Assembly: GCA_944472155.2 (NCBI GenBank)
Contig: OX235273.1
Span: forward strand, 101,516,582-101,580,581
Length of the DNA stretch: 64,000 bases
From: Trichobilharzia szidati
Lineage: Eukaryota > Platyhelminthes > Trematoda > Strigeidida > Schistosomatidae
Reading direction: 5' to 3'
Below are positions 21,745-33,032 of this stretch, piece by piece (position 1 is the first letter of the stretch; each line of letters opens with the position of its first letter). The notes beneath the pieces were generated by a model. The model was not told the origin of the DNA and searched no databases. It saw only the letters and a list, made by a program, of their open reading frames with translations. The translations under genes and the position numbers were made by a program.

Positions 21745-21992
21745 CTAGGAGATGGAGTGAACATATGCTGAGGAGATCTTCAGATGATACCACTCATCAG
21801 GACCTCTATTGGGATTCAGAAGATAATCAACTGGTTGAGCGTATAGGGTTGACATAGGGCCATGTGAAGAGGAAATGAAGGATTGGGGGGGGGACATATA
21901 ACTATCCAGAAGTGAAGGCAGAGACACAAATGCGGTGGAGATGGTCACTGAAGGCGTATGTTCCACCCGTCACTTAAGGGGCGAATAATAAT
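21745..21992 (+). mobile_element. RTE 3' end fragment
   Basis: Corresponds to the RTE C-terminus (KWRW..HMLRRSSDDTT, then VKRK) and ends GAAGGCGTATGTTCC with an AATAATAAT tail. Heavily mutated; includes a run of nine G at about 21886. Confidence 0.6.
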
Positions 21993-23744
21993 ATGGGTTG
22001 TATAAAAATTTGGTGATTTGGATTGTAATCTTCTCCATAAGTGACACATAATTTTAGCTAAGATCCATTGTCTTTCTAAATGAAGTCTACATAACTGCTT
22101 TTTCCTCAGATTTTGTCAGTTCTTATGGATAAATGTCTTGACATTATAAACAATTCAGTTTAATATTAATCACAATAGATCTTTTTTAGAATACAACTTA
22201 TATTACTTATTTTCCGCTTAACGCTACTCACATGTTTCTGGAAAGAAGTTGCTTTCTGTGTGTATATATATAATTTCCTATCTGAAGCTGTCAGGTTGAA
22301 AGCCTCTAATTATGGCTTCAAATTTCGCCTTTAGTTTGACAAGTACCTCTATAGTTTTCTTTCACTTGAACAAGCTTCTGTTGACAAGTAAATGTGTCAC
22401 ATCAAGCTTGAATGTGTGTGTAATATCAAAATACCGCATCCTTTCTCACAAAAGGGACTAGCTGATTAAACAAAGTAAAATGACAGAACTAAGTTTCATG
22501 TTTAAGTTTCACATTTTACAAGTTAGTCTCTGATAACATCAATAAAATCTTAAACTTCATTCTTAATCACGTATACGTAGTTTTAATTAAGTTTTATGAT
22601 GAAGAAGGACAGGATAGTATTATGGAAATTGAAATACGCCACCAAAGTTGTAAAAAATCTCTACTGTGTTTATAAGCATAGTATTTGGTAGCTCATAAAA
22701 AGGGTTATATATGAGATAAGAATCTTATCAACTTAATGCATAGACATGTAGTCGTAAAATATTGTCTTTTTCACCAGTCATACACATTCACAGCACGATA
22801 GTTTGTCTGCATATTCGTTGATAATGGACCACCGTGGCTAATTTTACAGACAAACAGGAATCACAACTGGCGTAAAAATACTTTCGTCTTTAAAAACTAG
22901 GGAAAAAAAATATTTAGATTTTAAACTGGAAGTTATCTGTGTCTATAGCCAAAGCATTACTTAATGTCACATTTGGTTAAGGTTAACAATCACTCCTAGT
23001 GTATGCTATCTAGCACACGTAGTAAATAAAGTCAGATATACTGATGCATTCATATTGTCAGCTTCTAAGAGCAGAAAAATATCAGAACGATAAATTTGCA
23101 GTTCTAAATCTAAAAATTAAAACTCTCGCTTCTCTACTACAACATTTTTTGTTTACATCTAATAAAACATTTATGATTTGTGACTTCTTTTAAAGACAAT
23201 CAAGGATTTTATTCAACTAGCCTTATGTGGAACGAATAAGGAAAAATCATTAGGTAATATATTTTAAAAGATGGTAGAAAAATGACCACCCCAGAAATTC
23301 AGATAAATTCAAACTTTGCTTTCTGCCTATAGCTAGAAGTGTCCAGTTGTTTTATTTAGTTGCAACTGAAAGCTCTGGTTTATTTCTATTCTGTTTATTT
23401 TTATTGTCTTGATACTTTTGTCTATCAAACCATTATTATTATAATGTTACAAGATTGGTTAGAATGAGGAAGTTAAGATTGTTGAATAGTGTAAACATGA
23501 AAAAGATCCCATTATAACTGATTTAAGTACATGACAAAGACATCTTGATCTACTTCAGTCGGTCAATGCAACTAAACTAGTTGTCCTTGTTTATGCTACC
23601 TTTCATTCTACTCAAGGGTCTGAAAACGTTCATATGTAGATCTTTGAAGCAAACTATCTTATCTTTGAGCGCGTAAACTTTCAGGGAAACGGTTCACTCG
23701 TGGATCAAAGCCTTTGAACTTCTGGAAGTTTTAAACTATTACTA
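21993..23744. other. Unique AT-rich region, one weak exon candidate
   Basis: No ORF, tRNA-like box or repeat identified. A possible terminal exon near 22110-22167 (plus) follows the strong acceptor CTTTTTCCTCAG and encodes ILSVLMDKCLDIINNSV before a stop, but stands alone. Confidence 0.35.
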
Positions 23745-24520
23745 ATATTATTCATTTGAGTTTCGAGCGGAACATAAGGTTTCAACAGTACACCTGCATT
23801 TTTACCTTATCTCTCCAGTCAGCTTTGGCTGGCCTCACTTTTGTCCATTAGCTTTCATCTCCCTCTCTCACAATCTCCACCATCTTACCTTGATGTAGTG
23901 CCCAACTCGTCATTTTCTGTTCTGGTCCCACTTGAGGGTCTTTTTGGTGATATCACCCGATGGATTCCATAACATGTGTCTCCACTTTATGCTATATATT
24001 TGCTGAGCAATTGGTTCGTGATTTGTTCGTTCTGACAATTTCTTCTTAATAACACTTTTTAGACATCTGATCTCAAGTATGCAATGAAGGCAACTACTGT
24101 TTAAAATTTGAAGTCTGTTGGAAATGGTATTCGTGACTTCCTGAATTTCTGAACTATATAGAAGAGGTGATTTGAAATATATGCTGGAAACCAGACTTTT
24201 GTCTATACTGAGTGCAGAGGATTTCAAAACTGACTTCAGAGTGATAAAGGTTTGTCTTGCCTTTCCGATTCAGGTTTTGACACTCTCATCCATGCCTCTG
24301 CGTGTAGTTGGGACGATGCTTTCTAGATAATGGAAGAAAGCAAACTCAACTATATTTGTCATATTGATGGTGAGTGGTAATTGTTGTTGTTGGTTGGTTA
24401 TCTTCACTACCCCTGTCTTCTCTATGTTCACTTGGAGTCGTTTTTTCGCTGCTTCTTCTATCAACTTGTTGGTAGGTTTATGAGTTTGTGTGACACTGAT
24501 ATATTTCCTGTTTGATTACT
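23745..24520 (-). mobile_element. RTE fragment, decayed
   Basis: Minus-strand pieces 24270-24464 (LQVNIEKTGVVKITNQQQQ) and 23910-24227 (KSSALSIDKSLVSS, LYSSEIQEVTNTISN, RLQILNSSCLHCILEIRC) match the RTE C-terminus in different frames. The end is AAACCTTATGTTCCGC with an AATATTAGTAAT tail. Confidence 0.75.
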
Positions 24521-25374
24521 AGGGTGCCACAAGCAACATAACTTACTTTGTAGTGTGGTGTTCTGACGATCCTTTTGCACCTTCTTAATACCATTTCTCA
24601 TCTTAGTCATTATTGGCAGAGAAATAAGACCTACTGGTGTACTAACATGCATTATAACTGTACACATTCCTCTTCAGTGTCTTCGGAGTTTGAAGTTTGG
24701 TCGTGAGCCACTGAGAATCAGAGTGTGCTCGGAATATGCTTCGTTCTAATTTATGACTCACCAGCAGAATTTACCAATATAGGATAGAATATAACACCTT
24801 CAGGAAAAGATATGAGTCCATTGGACATCCAGCCAATGGGCTGGAATCCAACCACCCATGAATTCTAACTACTGCCAATTAGCATTGTATAGCGAAACAC
24901 CCTATCCAACTTGATGGACATCGGTAGCCATGACCTCTCACTAGGAACTCAGGAAAAGTCTTTCTCGCAGTCAGTTACCAGTGAGTAGTGGTTTTTATAT
25001 TTCTTTTAGTTGGTCTTTTGAAGTCTGAGTCAATATGAATTGAGTGGGAGGCGAAGTTAGTCATTATAGTAAAAAAGAGAATAAATATTTGAGGCAAATA
25101 ATCATAGGGGAAGCAAATAAAACCTGAAAATCAAAGTAGGTATATTTCTAAAATGTCAAATTTTCTTGTCCTCAGATTACTTGATAAATACCATCGCTTT
25201 AAATAAATAATTACTATCATAGTTTTCGTGACTATTAGCAATTAAACTTAAGTAGAAAGCATTCACCTTCGAGGATTTAGATTGTTGCAGTGACATGTTT
25301 ATATATGTAACAAAATCAATCATCATCAATTATCGACATATTTATAAGGCTTTGAAAACACAACATACCTGCCA
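24521..25374. other. Unassigned, partly SINE-like
   Basis: Around 24690-25010 the sequence shares short blocks (TGAATTCTAACT, CAGTCAGTTACCAGTGAGTAG) with the upstream part of hammerhead SINEs at 47.9-48.1 kb. No coding region seen. Confidence 0.35.
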
Positions 25375-25800
25375 AAGTAAGATTTCAAGTTTGACCAGAG
25401 ATTGATATCAGTTAGAAAACCTTTGAAAACTAGGGAGTACTGGACAACTATTTTGTCCTAGTTTAGGACATCGGTGGAACAGCTGTAGAATGCTCGTCAA
25501 CCACGCAGGTGATTTTGGGTTCGAGCCCCGATCGATGCACTCCGTTACCTGGCTAGTACGGTAATAAAACTGGTTAAGAGGGAAAATTGGCAATGAGGAT
25601 ACTAAGCCCATTCCGTAAAAATAAAATACCACTGCTACAGAAACTTCAAGCCTCTAGCTTGAAGTCCTATTTTACACTGGGAAAGTAAAAGGAATAAAAA
25701 AAGACTGGACAACCATTTTATCCTATTTTGGGACTCCATGGCAGTCCATACCCGACTTCAGGGTTCGAACCTGGGACCAGTCGTCAAGTAAACAGTGTAA
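25375..25800 (-). mobile_element. Hammerhead SINE split by a SINE
   Basis: Minus-strand Sm-alpha-type sequence occurs at 25703-25800 (B box GGTTCGAACCCTG, then AGTCCCAAAATAGGATAAAA) and resumes at 25375-25469 (TAGGACAAAATAGTTGTCC, ATGGTTTTCTAACTGATAT-like end). The two halves overlap by a ~31-bp duplication flanking the inserted tRNA-Gly SINE. The ribozyme core is degraded. Confidence 0.6.
25470..25702 (+). mobile_element. tRNA-Gly-derived SINE nested in a hammerhead SINE
   Basis: Head ATCGGTGGAACAGCTGTAGA, B box GGGTTCGAGCCCC, body AATTGGCAATGAGG and tail GCTTGAAGTCCTATTTTACA then A-rich. Flanked by imperfect direct copies at 25439-25469 and 25704-25734. Confidence 0.75.
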
Positions 25801-26149
25801 ACTATGAACTGAAAATCGAATTCACAGTTCTAGGTGTTTGTTTTACCATTTTTTCCATTGAAAACCCAAGACGATTCGGAAAGAAATATGTGATTTGCTA
25901 GATACCATAAACAGTAAACAAGAAAGCAAACATGAATGCATGACTAAATATACTACTAATTGATAGGAATTAGTAGTTTTCTCTCGCCCATATAAAATAG
26001 TAGTGTCTGCTAGCTAACCAGATTGAGGCAGTTTAAACAGTGCACAACAGTTTCGTTCATTTGGGATCGTGATCATCAACAGCATACTCGGTTTGACTAA
26101 GCTCAGAGAACTGATTCATCGCATACCACCCAGTTTTCGGCTTGCTACT
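25801..26149. other. No gene seen
   Basis: AT-rich; a short inverted motif ACTACTAATT/AATTAGTAGT occurs at 25951-25977. Confidence 0.4.
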
Positions 26150-26520
26150 TGAGAAAACTGGTTTCTTCTGTCAAGTAGATCATGCGTTGTGGTCCGGATA
26201 AACTCGGTTTTCAAAGGATACTATGGCGAAATAATTATCCTGAACTGTGTAAATTACGAAATACTATGAGAAATTTTGGAATGAATTACAAATTGCCAAT
26301 TATAATTGTTGTATTATTAGTTTACCCATTGAACTAACGTGAAATCAAGTGGTTTGGGCTGCTTTGGTACTTTGAGGTGAGTCAAACTGGATGCACTGAT
26401 GATGCATCCAATCAAAAAAGAACACAACGTCCATCTTGTGGTTAGTTCGCTTCAGTCTGGCTAGCAAGAACCAAAGTGACTGATATAAGTGGTAGACAAC
26501 AACTCAATGCAATCAATCAG
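26150..26520. repeat. Unclassified repeat shared with 38.9-39.2 kb
   Basis: Blocks such as GTAGATCATGCGTTGTG, CTCGGTTTTCAAAGGA, CTGTGTAAATT and TCTTGTGGTTAGTTCGCTTC recur, diverged, at 38890-39240, though block order differs. Coding potential is not apparent. Confidence 0.45.
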
Positions 26521-28164
26521 CAATATATAGTTTTATGCATAATCAACCTTCGACTCAGCACGTCAAGGTAAACCACAAAAACATAATTCACTGAGTATAA
26601 ATAAAAGTCTTTCTAAACAAACAATTCGGTTCCAACCTTTTGATAGCTATCGCTTTGACAGTAAGGTATACACTGGAACTACATTCTACTTTAATTACCT
26701 CAAGTGAGTTTAGAAGGGTCTATTTTGAGGCCACTGTCATCTTTTTGAAGAATATTTCTAAATTAATAAGCATAGTAACATTGGTAGCTAGGATCTCAGG
26801 TGATTGTTGACACTCTTAAGGCACATAAAACTATCCACAATGATGTTTGAACTGCGATTCCATTATATGACAAAACAATTCGGCAAGTACACATCATAAA
26901 AATTATTCACTTCCGCTAAGCAGATTTTTATTTGCATTAGAAATCTATAAACTATATTTTTCGACCATAAAATCACTCACTAATACCGTGATGAAACAAG
27001 AGAACCAAACTGAACACCTTTTTTCAAATTATGTCATTTAATTGACCTCACTTTACAAATAAAGTAAGTGTTGGCTGCCTTCAGCATACATATCAGACAC
27101 TCGTTGTAAAGAAATCCTCATTAAAATAATTAACATCTTCATGCGGCAACATTCTTTTGTCAAAAAATTACGTTTATTTTGAAACAAATAATGTATCACC
27201 TTCTCGCTTAGCCAGTGTATTTTAATTGTTCGCCCGTGGTCTTTTTTATTTGTCCTAGCATAACTCAAAAGTATTTACGCTTGCAAAGCTTCCAAAATAA
27301 GTAAACTGAACGACATATTTTTATCATTACGGGATGTTATCCCTTTATAAAGATGACGTTTCAATATGAATTTACTAACAAATGACAAAAGTGCTGTTCT
27401 AGGGCAGTAGGTGGACAGTATAACCCTTATGTTTTACTTCGGTGTCAGATTATTTCTGTATAAATGAAATGTTGAGATGGAAGATTCATAGGCATAATGA
27501 GTCGCCTCAAATATTACCGTAACTTATTCATGATTTATGCCATGAAAGTGTCTTGAGATACTTAGCAAGGGTAAATACACATGATAAAAAAGACTTTTAT
27601 TAATTAAAGGTTACTTAATTCAATCTTCCCCTTCGTCTTCGTACAGTTAGTCCTATAGTTTCTAATAAAAAATCTTTCTACACAATATTTGAGATATTGA
27701 TAAATCAAAGCTAGATACTTCATTTCTGTGGCAGTTTGAGTAGAGCTGAAGTTTATGTTTCGTTCAAAATAGACAATGAGCATCAGTAATGTTTTATTAT
27801 CACCATCTTATGTAAGTATACGATTGCATCTCAGTGTGAAAAGACAATACATCTGTCTTTCTGCAACAAATTAAATACAAGAGGACCACGTTTTACACAT
27901 AAGCTTATATTGAAGCAATTTCTCATGCATACTGAATCTCAGAAGGAACACCGGTAAAAGGTAAACTGATTTTGTCTTGGGTATTATAAAGTTCAGAAGG
28001 GGTAATTTCACTACAAATGAGCTTTAGTAATTTGAGTGTTTCCAGTACGTTCACTCTGAGCTTAATTTACTGTAATTTTTAGAAACACCACCTCATTTAC
28101 TCAGTAGTAACCTATTTAATTAAACAAATAGCAGTATTTATGATACATCAGTTGTTCAGAGTAT
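26521..28164. other. Unique AT-rich region
   Basis: A minus-strand ORF at 27053-27268 (71 aa, includes RTIKIHWLSEKVIHYLFQN) looks mildly protein-like but has no family resemblance or clear splice sites. No repeat recognised elsewhere. Confidence 0.4.
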
Positions 28165-28600
28165 ATTATTTTTATTTTATTACTATTATTTCCTTGGGTG
28201 AGGGTGGGACATAGGTTTTAAGCTACATATTACCATTTTCCTCTGTTCTGTAATGGATTCTGCACCTAACATAGAGATAGCAGAATAGATTTTGTTCGCT
28301 CCTTATAAAATCGCCTCCATTTCATTCTTAGACGCCCAATACCGTCGTTTCCCGTTCAGGTGACGTCACCCAAAGGTCTATTCATTTAAGCATATTCCTG
28401 ATCCATCTGCATTTTTTTCAGCATATTTTCATGCGCTTGGTTGGTTTGTTGTAGGCGTTCCTTGTCGCTTATCCCTTCTGGCTAGTCATCTGACCTCGAT
28501 TACGGGGCAAAGGTAGTTGTTGGTGAAGTTATACAGTAGCTTGTGAGAAATCCTCTTTGTGAAGGTCAAAGTCACTGTAATGCATAGAAACGCTGGCATG
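28165..28600 (-). mobile_element. RTE 3' fragment, strongly decayed
   Basis: Plus-strand reading shows the inverse RTE end (ATTATTTCCTTGGGTG, GGACATAGGTTTTAAGC) followed by the order typical of RTE C-termini (CACCCAAAGG, CTGATCCATCTGCA, GATTACGGGGCAAAGGTAGT). No ORF left. Confidence 0.55.
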
Positions 28601-28683
28601 AAATCTTTGCTAGAAATAAACTACTCTTTGAAATGCTTGAAGGGTTGGGAAAGTACTCCTCATAATTTTCGTATAAATGTTGT

Positions 28684-28920
28684 TTCATTACAGGATTCCA
28701 TCATGAGCTGACATCAGTTAGACAACCATTAGAAAACCTGGAACTACTAGACGGCTGTTTCGTCCTAGTTTGGGGTTCATCGTCAGTACTCACCCACGGG
28801 GGTTCGAACCCGAGACTTTCTGGTTACAGGACGAGCTCATAGACCAATGAGCCACTGAGACCCGATCCAGTGGCCTAATTAACGATATAGAGCGATTACT
28901 AGCCACTGTCTTTGACAAAA
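28684..28920 (-). mobile_element. Hammerhead SINE (Sm-alpha type), near full length
   Basis: On the minus strand: A-box-like CAGTGGCTCATTGGTC (28841-28860), B box GGGTTCGAACCCC (28800-28812), hammerhead-derived segment 28755-28790 and end GTCTAACTGATGTCAGCTC. The core reads CUGACGA, which fits CUGANGA, and GAAA is present, but stem II is weakened to about two pairs. Confidence 0.7.
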
Positions 28921-29439
28921 TCCTGTAATCAATCAATCAAATCCTTACGCACCATTACTTGAAAATGTTCTTTTTCAGTTAACTGTTCTTCTATTGTATG
29001 TTTCGCTAGGCATCCTTCATAGCTATATTTATATACATATATATACCGAAGATTTTTCATGGATAACTTCGTCTTTAGTCGTGTTGAACTTCCTTAGGTT
29101 GAATAAAAAAGTATCTGTTTAGACATTATCAAATAAATAATAAATTACCTCACACTTCACTGAAAACATATGAGGAAAAGTTTCTCATTCACAGAATAAT
29201 TTCCAAAACTTCTCTTTACAATTCAATATAGCAGCACTGTTACACCATGATAAAGGGTTTTGATAAAAGACCGTATTAATTCCCTTTATTTCAAAGTTGG
29301 TATTTTCTAATCAGTGGAAAAGGGGACAGCAACTACACTGAATTAATAACAACCTATTACTCAGTCAAGATGAACAGGGGATATGCAGTACCACACCTTA
29401 AAAATCTTGATTAGTTTAATGTTCACTTGCATGAAGTGA
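28921..29439. other. No gene assigned
   Basis: A 48-codon open stretch from 28990 (plus) follows an excellent acceptor (GTTCTTTTTCAG), but is isoleucine/tyrosine-rich and isolated. Otherwise AT-rich unique sequence. Confidence 0.35.
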
Positions 29440-30322
29440 TATTATTATTATTCTCTTGCGTTCCAAGTGGAACATAGGACTTCAACAACACATCACCACT
29501 TTGCCCTATATCCTGCCGTCCTCTTTAGCTGAGTCCACGATTGACCAAACTTTCATCTCTTCCTAACACGATCTTCTCCATGTCACCCTCACACCAACGA
29601 CCTACTTGTCGCTTCCTATTTGGATTCCACTTGAGCTGTGGCCTGGCGTGCGATGTCATTCGGTGGCCTCCTCATTGTGAGCCTAGTCCATCTCCACATT
29701 CTCGTACATATTTATTGCTTATTCTTTCTGGCGATTTGATCTTCAGCATGGAGCCAGCAAAGGCAGCTGTTGATGAAAGTCTTCAACCTGTTGGGAATCC
29801 TTCTCGTGAAACACATGCAGTGCAAGTTTCTGACCCGTGTAGGAGAACTGACTTCACAATGCTGTCAAAAATGCGAATCCGTTTCTTATGCTGAGTGATA
29901 GCAGAAGATTTCTAAATTGGTTTCAGGTTGATGAAGGCTTATCTCGCCTTTCCGAATCTGACAGGCTTTGACATCTTCGTCCTTTCCGTCTGTAGTTGAA
30001 ACTATACTTCCCAGATAAGTAAAGGAGGCAACCTCTCTTAAAACTTTCCGGTTGATGGTGATTGGTGCTGGTTGTTTTTGCTGTTGATTGGTTTATTTCA
30101 TCACTTCCGTCTTCACTGTGTTCACTTGCAATCCTGTTTTCACTGCTTCTTCAGCTAGTTTGTTGGTTTTCGCTTGCAAGTCTTCGAGTTTGTGTGAAGT
30201 TAGACATATATCATCTGCGAAATCCAGATCTTCTAGAGTCTTTTTATCGGTGGTGCAGCGTATTTCTAACTACCGATAAGAAGACTCCAGAAGATCTGGA
30301 TTTCGCAGATGATATATGTCTA
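29440..30322 (-). mobile_element. RTE 3' part with inverted end
   Basis: From 30254 down to 29440 the minus strand carries the RTE C-terminus (DLDFADDICLTS, GLQVNTVKTEV, SFTYLGSIVSTT) and GAAGTCCTATGTTCC end, with frameshifts. The outer 54 bp (30201-30254) recurs inverted at 30269-30322 with three mismatches, around a 14-bp spacer. Confidence 0.8.
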
Positions 30323-31508
30323 ATGTCAATATTGATAATATATTTTTATGAACTGTAGAAAACTAAGGATGCTTAATTTCAATGTATAAACCTCTTGTAC
30401 ACGATGTTGAAATAAAATAATAATGATCACTGATATATCATCTGATCCTAGTATTCTCCAATATGAAATACGGTTTATTCACCGATACTTCTTCACTCCC
30501 TTATTTTTCCTTTGACAGGAGTGAATATCAGTTGGCCAGAAGCTTCTTTTTAAAATAAGCCACAGTACAGAATACAATTAGGAACCAGAAATTGATGAAT
30601 GAAATGACGATGTGAAATACAGTTATTATTACATTCATAATATTGAATAGAAAATTAGGTATCCCAGAGACTTAAACAGACCGCCATCAAACATTTGAAA
30701 TGATAACGAATACGCACAAACAAATATGTTTTGTGTGATAAAAGAGTGAATCGTTGACCTAACTGAGTGTTTTGCTTAGTGTGGTGCTCCTGAAACATTT
30801 ATTTCACTATAACTTTTCCTCTTGCGGTAAGAAAAGTAGATGGAAACAACCAGAAATAAGGAGTTCGCTAAAGTAGTTACAAATCAAATACGGTTTATAA
30901 ATAATTCCCCTATGTGAGATTGAAGAAAAGAAAATTTCTCTCTTGAATTTCCTAGCTGAACTTAAAATGAAATAACAGAGAAAACATTCACTAATATCTT
31001 CGCCTGCCTAGATTACTCATCGAATCATGAATAGAGATCGTAGTTCATTGATAATATTAACTTGTTTACGTGTAGATATTATTTTCCTGAAGTGACTTAC
31101 TCGGTATTAGAACCTGAGACAATAACCTATTAAATATATATTGTCTTAAGTATTAAAAGAAAAGAAGATTAACTGTATAGTTTGATGGGGCGATCAAGTG
31201 TGTTATTAAGAAGGTAATTCAACTGTAAAATAAATTAAATTAGCTGAATATTTTACATTTGCGTTACCACCTTAATTTTTTTATTAAAATCAGATTAACA
31301 AGAATATTTATGATCTGGCTAGGCTATGAAACTCTCCGTCAACAAATAATTAATTTTCAAATAAATCTCGCTTAATCCACTTGAAGTGTTATTTTGAAGA
31401 TTGCCATAAAAGGATTTCTTTTTTAAATGAGCGAATTTCGAGTTATTACAAATCTTAATACGATTTAATTCGCTTTGACTGGCATGCTACTTAGAAAAAG
31501 AACGGGAG
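30323..31508. other. Unique AT-rich flank of the protease gene
   Basis: No ORF or repeat recognised. A CR1-like tail is possible at 30395-30430 (GTTGAAATAAAATAATAATG) but too short to call. Confidence 0.45.
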
Positions 31509-31515
31509 TATAAAA
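31509..31515 (+). promoter_or_regulatory. TATA box of the protease gene
   Basis: TATAAAA lies 36 bp upstream of the ATG at 31545. A start site 25-30 bp downstream would leave almost no 5' UTR. An out-of-frame ATG at 31538 opens an 8-codon uORF ending at 31561. Confidence 0.5.
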
Positions 31516-31544
31516 CAACCCAAATGCAGAGAAAACGATGAATC

Positions 31545-33008
31545 ATGAAAATGCCCGGTAATAGTACGGTCAAAGACGGTGTAACATCACTATTATTATT
31601 ATTATTACTAGTGATTTTTGAAATTCATTATTCATCAAGCCTACCAACATTTGATGCTGAATGCGGCTCTGATCCAATTTTATTCAAACAAAATGGAAAC
31701 ATTTATTCACATACTGATTACGAAAAAAATATAACCTATAATGGATTCCTTCAGTGTTTCTGGATAATAAACACTGATCCAAAAAGTCGAATAATTGTAC
31801 AGTCAGTTGATTTCGATTTAGCAGGGAATTCCACACAATGTGATGAAGATAGTCTAGTGGTTTACGAGCCTGATTATAAAAATGTGAGTAAGAATACCTC
31901 TGATATTGACATATTTACGAAAAACGTTGGCAAAAGTGCTTACTGTGGATCAACACCAATAAAAATATTGTCTGGTTCCAATCGACTGCTGTTGATTTTC
32001 AAAGCTCGATCTATTGGAAAGCATAAAGGGTTTAACCTACGTTATGCAGCTATACCCGATAATTTTGCCAAGCGATTGAAGTCTACACTGAACTCTACGA
32101 CTAATAACAGAACGTGTGATAAATCACTTGAATGGGAATGTCCGTCATCACAGTGTATTTTAAAAAGATGGAGATGTGATGGATTCGATGACTGCTTAAA
32201 CTCTGAAGATGAAATGAACTGTTTCCCTCTACCAAAACAGTTGCTTAAATTAAAACACAGAGGGAAAAGATCAGTCAATGACGAAGATGACTGGGGTCGT
32301 GTTGTCAATGGTCAACAAGCTGCTAAAGGAGCATGGTCATTTATCGCTTCATTGCGTTACGCTGCCAATGGTAGACACTTATGCGGAGGTAGTCTAATCA
32401 GTACACAATGGGTTCTGACAGCTGCACACTGTTTACAAACATTCCCGCATCCAAAACTATGGTATGTAGACTTGGGAAGATACTATAAAAACATTGGTGG
32501 TCCTGAAGTCCAAAGAATCAAAGTTGATCAGATATACATTCATCCATCTTTCAATCCAATCACTTATGAGAATGATATAGCTCTGTTACGACTAGCTACC
32601 CCAGCAAATTTAGTCAGAGGGCAGGTCAGTTTATCACCAGTTGTACGAAATTCACTCTTAGCCGGACAACTTAAAGCAAATGTTCAGTGTATAGTAGCTG
32701 GTTGGGGAGACACACGGAATACAGGTTCAAGTGATGTTCTAAGACAGGCTATTCTTCCAGTGATTGATTACAGCCTATGCAAATCATGGTTCCCGTATCT
32801 TAATGAAAAAAGTTTCTGTGCTGGTTATCAACAAGGAGGTATTGATGCATGCAATGGTGATAGTGGTGGACCACTTTTATGTTACATTGGTGGACAAACT
32901 GTGCAGGCTGGAATTGTGTCTTGGGGCAGTGACTGTGCCCAACCATTTAAACCAGGTGTGTATACAAATGTAGCTTTATATGTGGATTGGTTTAAAAATG
33001 TTTTATAG
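31545..33008 (+). CDS. SP1: Secreted CUB-LDLa-trypsin serine protease, SP1-like
   Basis: This 487-aa protein is a mosaic S1 protease, trypsin-like in specificity, expected at the cell surface or secreted. Order: signal peptide with a leucine-rich core (residues 15-25); CUB domain (about 40-168, cysteines 40, 71, 99, 134); LDL-receptor class A repeat (191-226, six cysteines and the calcium-binding DGFDDCLNSEDE); a dibasic linker (KR at 241-242); activation site GR/VVNG after Arg252; catalytic domain 253-487. The triad is His295 (TAAHC), Asp344 (NDIALL) and Ser440 (CNGDSGGP). Asp434, six residues before the serine, predicts cleavage after Arg/Lys. Cysteines fit the usual S1 pairs. The ORF is uninterrupted. 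The architecture matches S. mansoni SP1; the symbol rests on that recollection. Confidence 0.93.
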   Translation: MKMPGNSTVKDGVTSLLLLLLLVIFEIHYSSSLPTFDAECGSDPILFKQNGNIYSHTDYEKNITYNGFLQCFWIINTDPKSRIIVQSVDFDLAGNSTQCDEDSLVVYEPDYKNVSKNTSDIDIFTKNVGKSAYCGSTPIKILSGSNRLLLIFKARSIGKHKGFNLRYAAIPDNFAKRLKSTLNSTTNNRTCDKSLEWECPSSQCILKRWRCDGFDDCLNSEDEMNCFPLPKQLLKLKHRGKRSVNDEDDWGRVVNGQQAAKGAWSFIASLRYAANGRHLCGGSLISTQWVLTAAHCLQTFPHPKLWYVDLGRYYKNIGGPEVQRIKVDQIYIHPSFNPITYENDIALLRLATPANLVRGQVSLSPVVRNSLLAGQLKANVQCIVAGWGDTRNTGSSDVLRQAILPVIDYSLCKSWFPYLNEKSFCAGYQQGGIDACNGDSGGPLLCYIGGQTVQAGIVSWGSDCAQPFKPGVYTNVALYVDWFKNVL

Positions 33009-33026
33009 GACTTTTAAAGTAAAAAA

Positions 33027-33032
33027 AATAAA
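33027..33032 (+). terminator. Poly(A) signal of the protease gene
   Basis: AATAAA starts 19 bp after the TAG stop, within an A-rich run followed by T9. Confidence 0.6.

Noticed and set aside
23700..24700. A host gene on the minus strand
   Set aside because: The ORFs align with the RTE C-terminus once frames are combined.
27815..27830. Strong donor-like TAT/GTAAGTAT as an exon end
   Set aside because: No open, acceptor-bounded exon precedes it.
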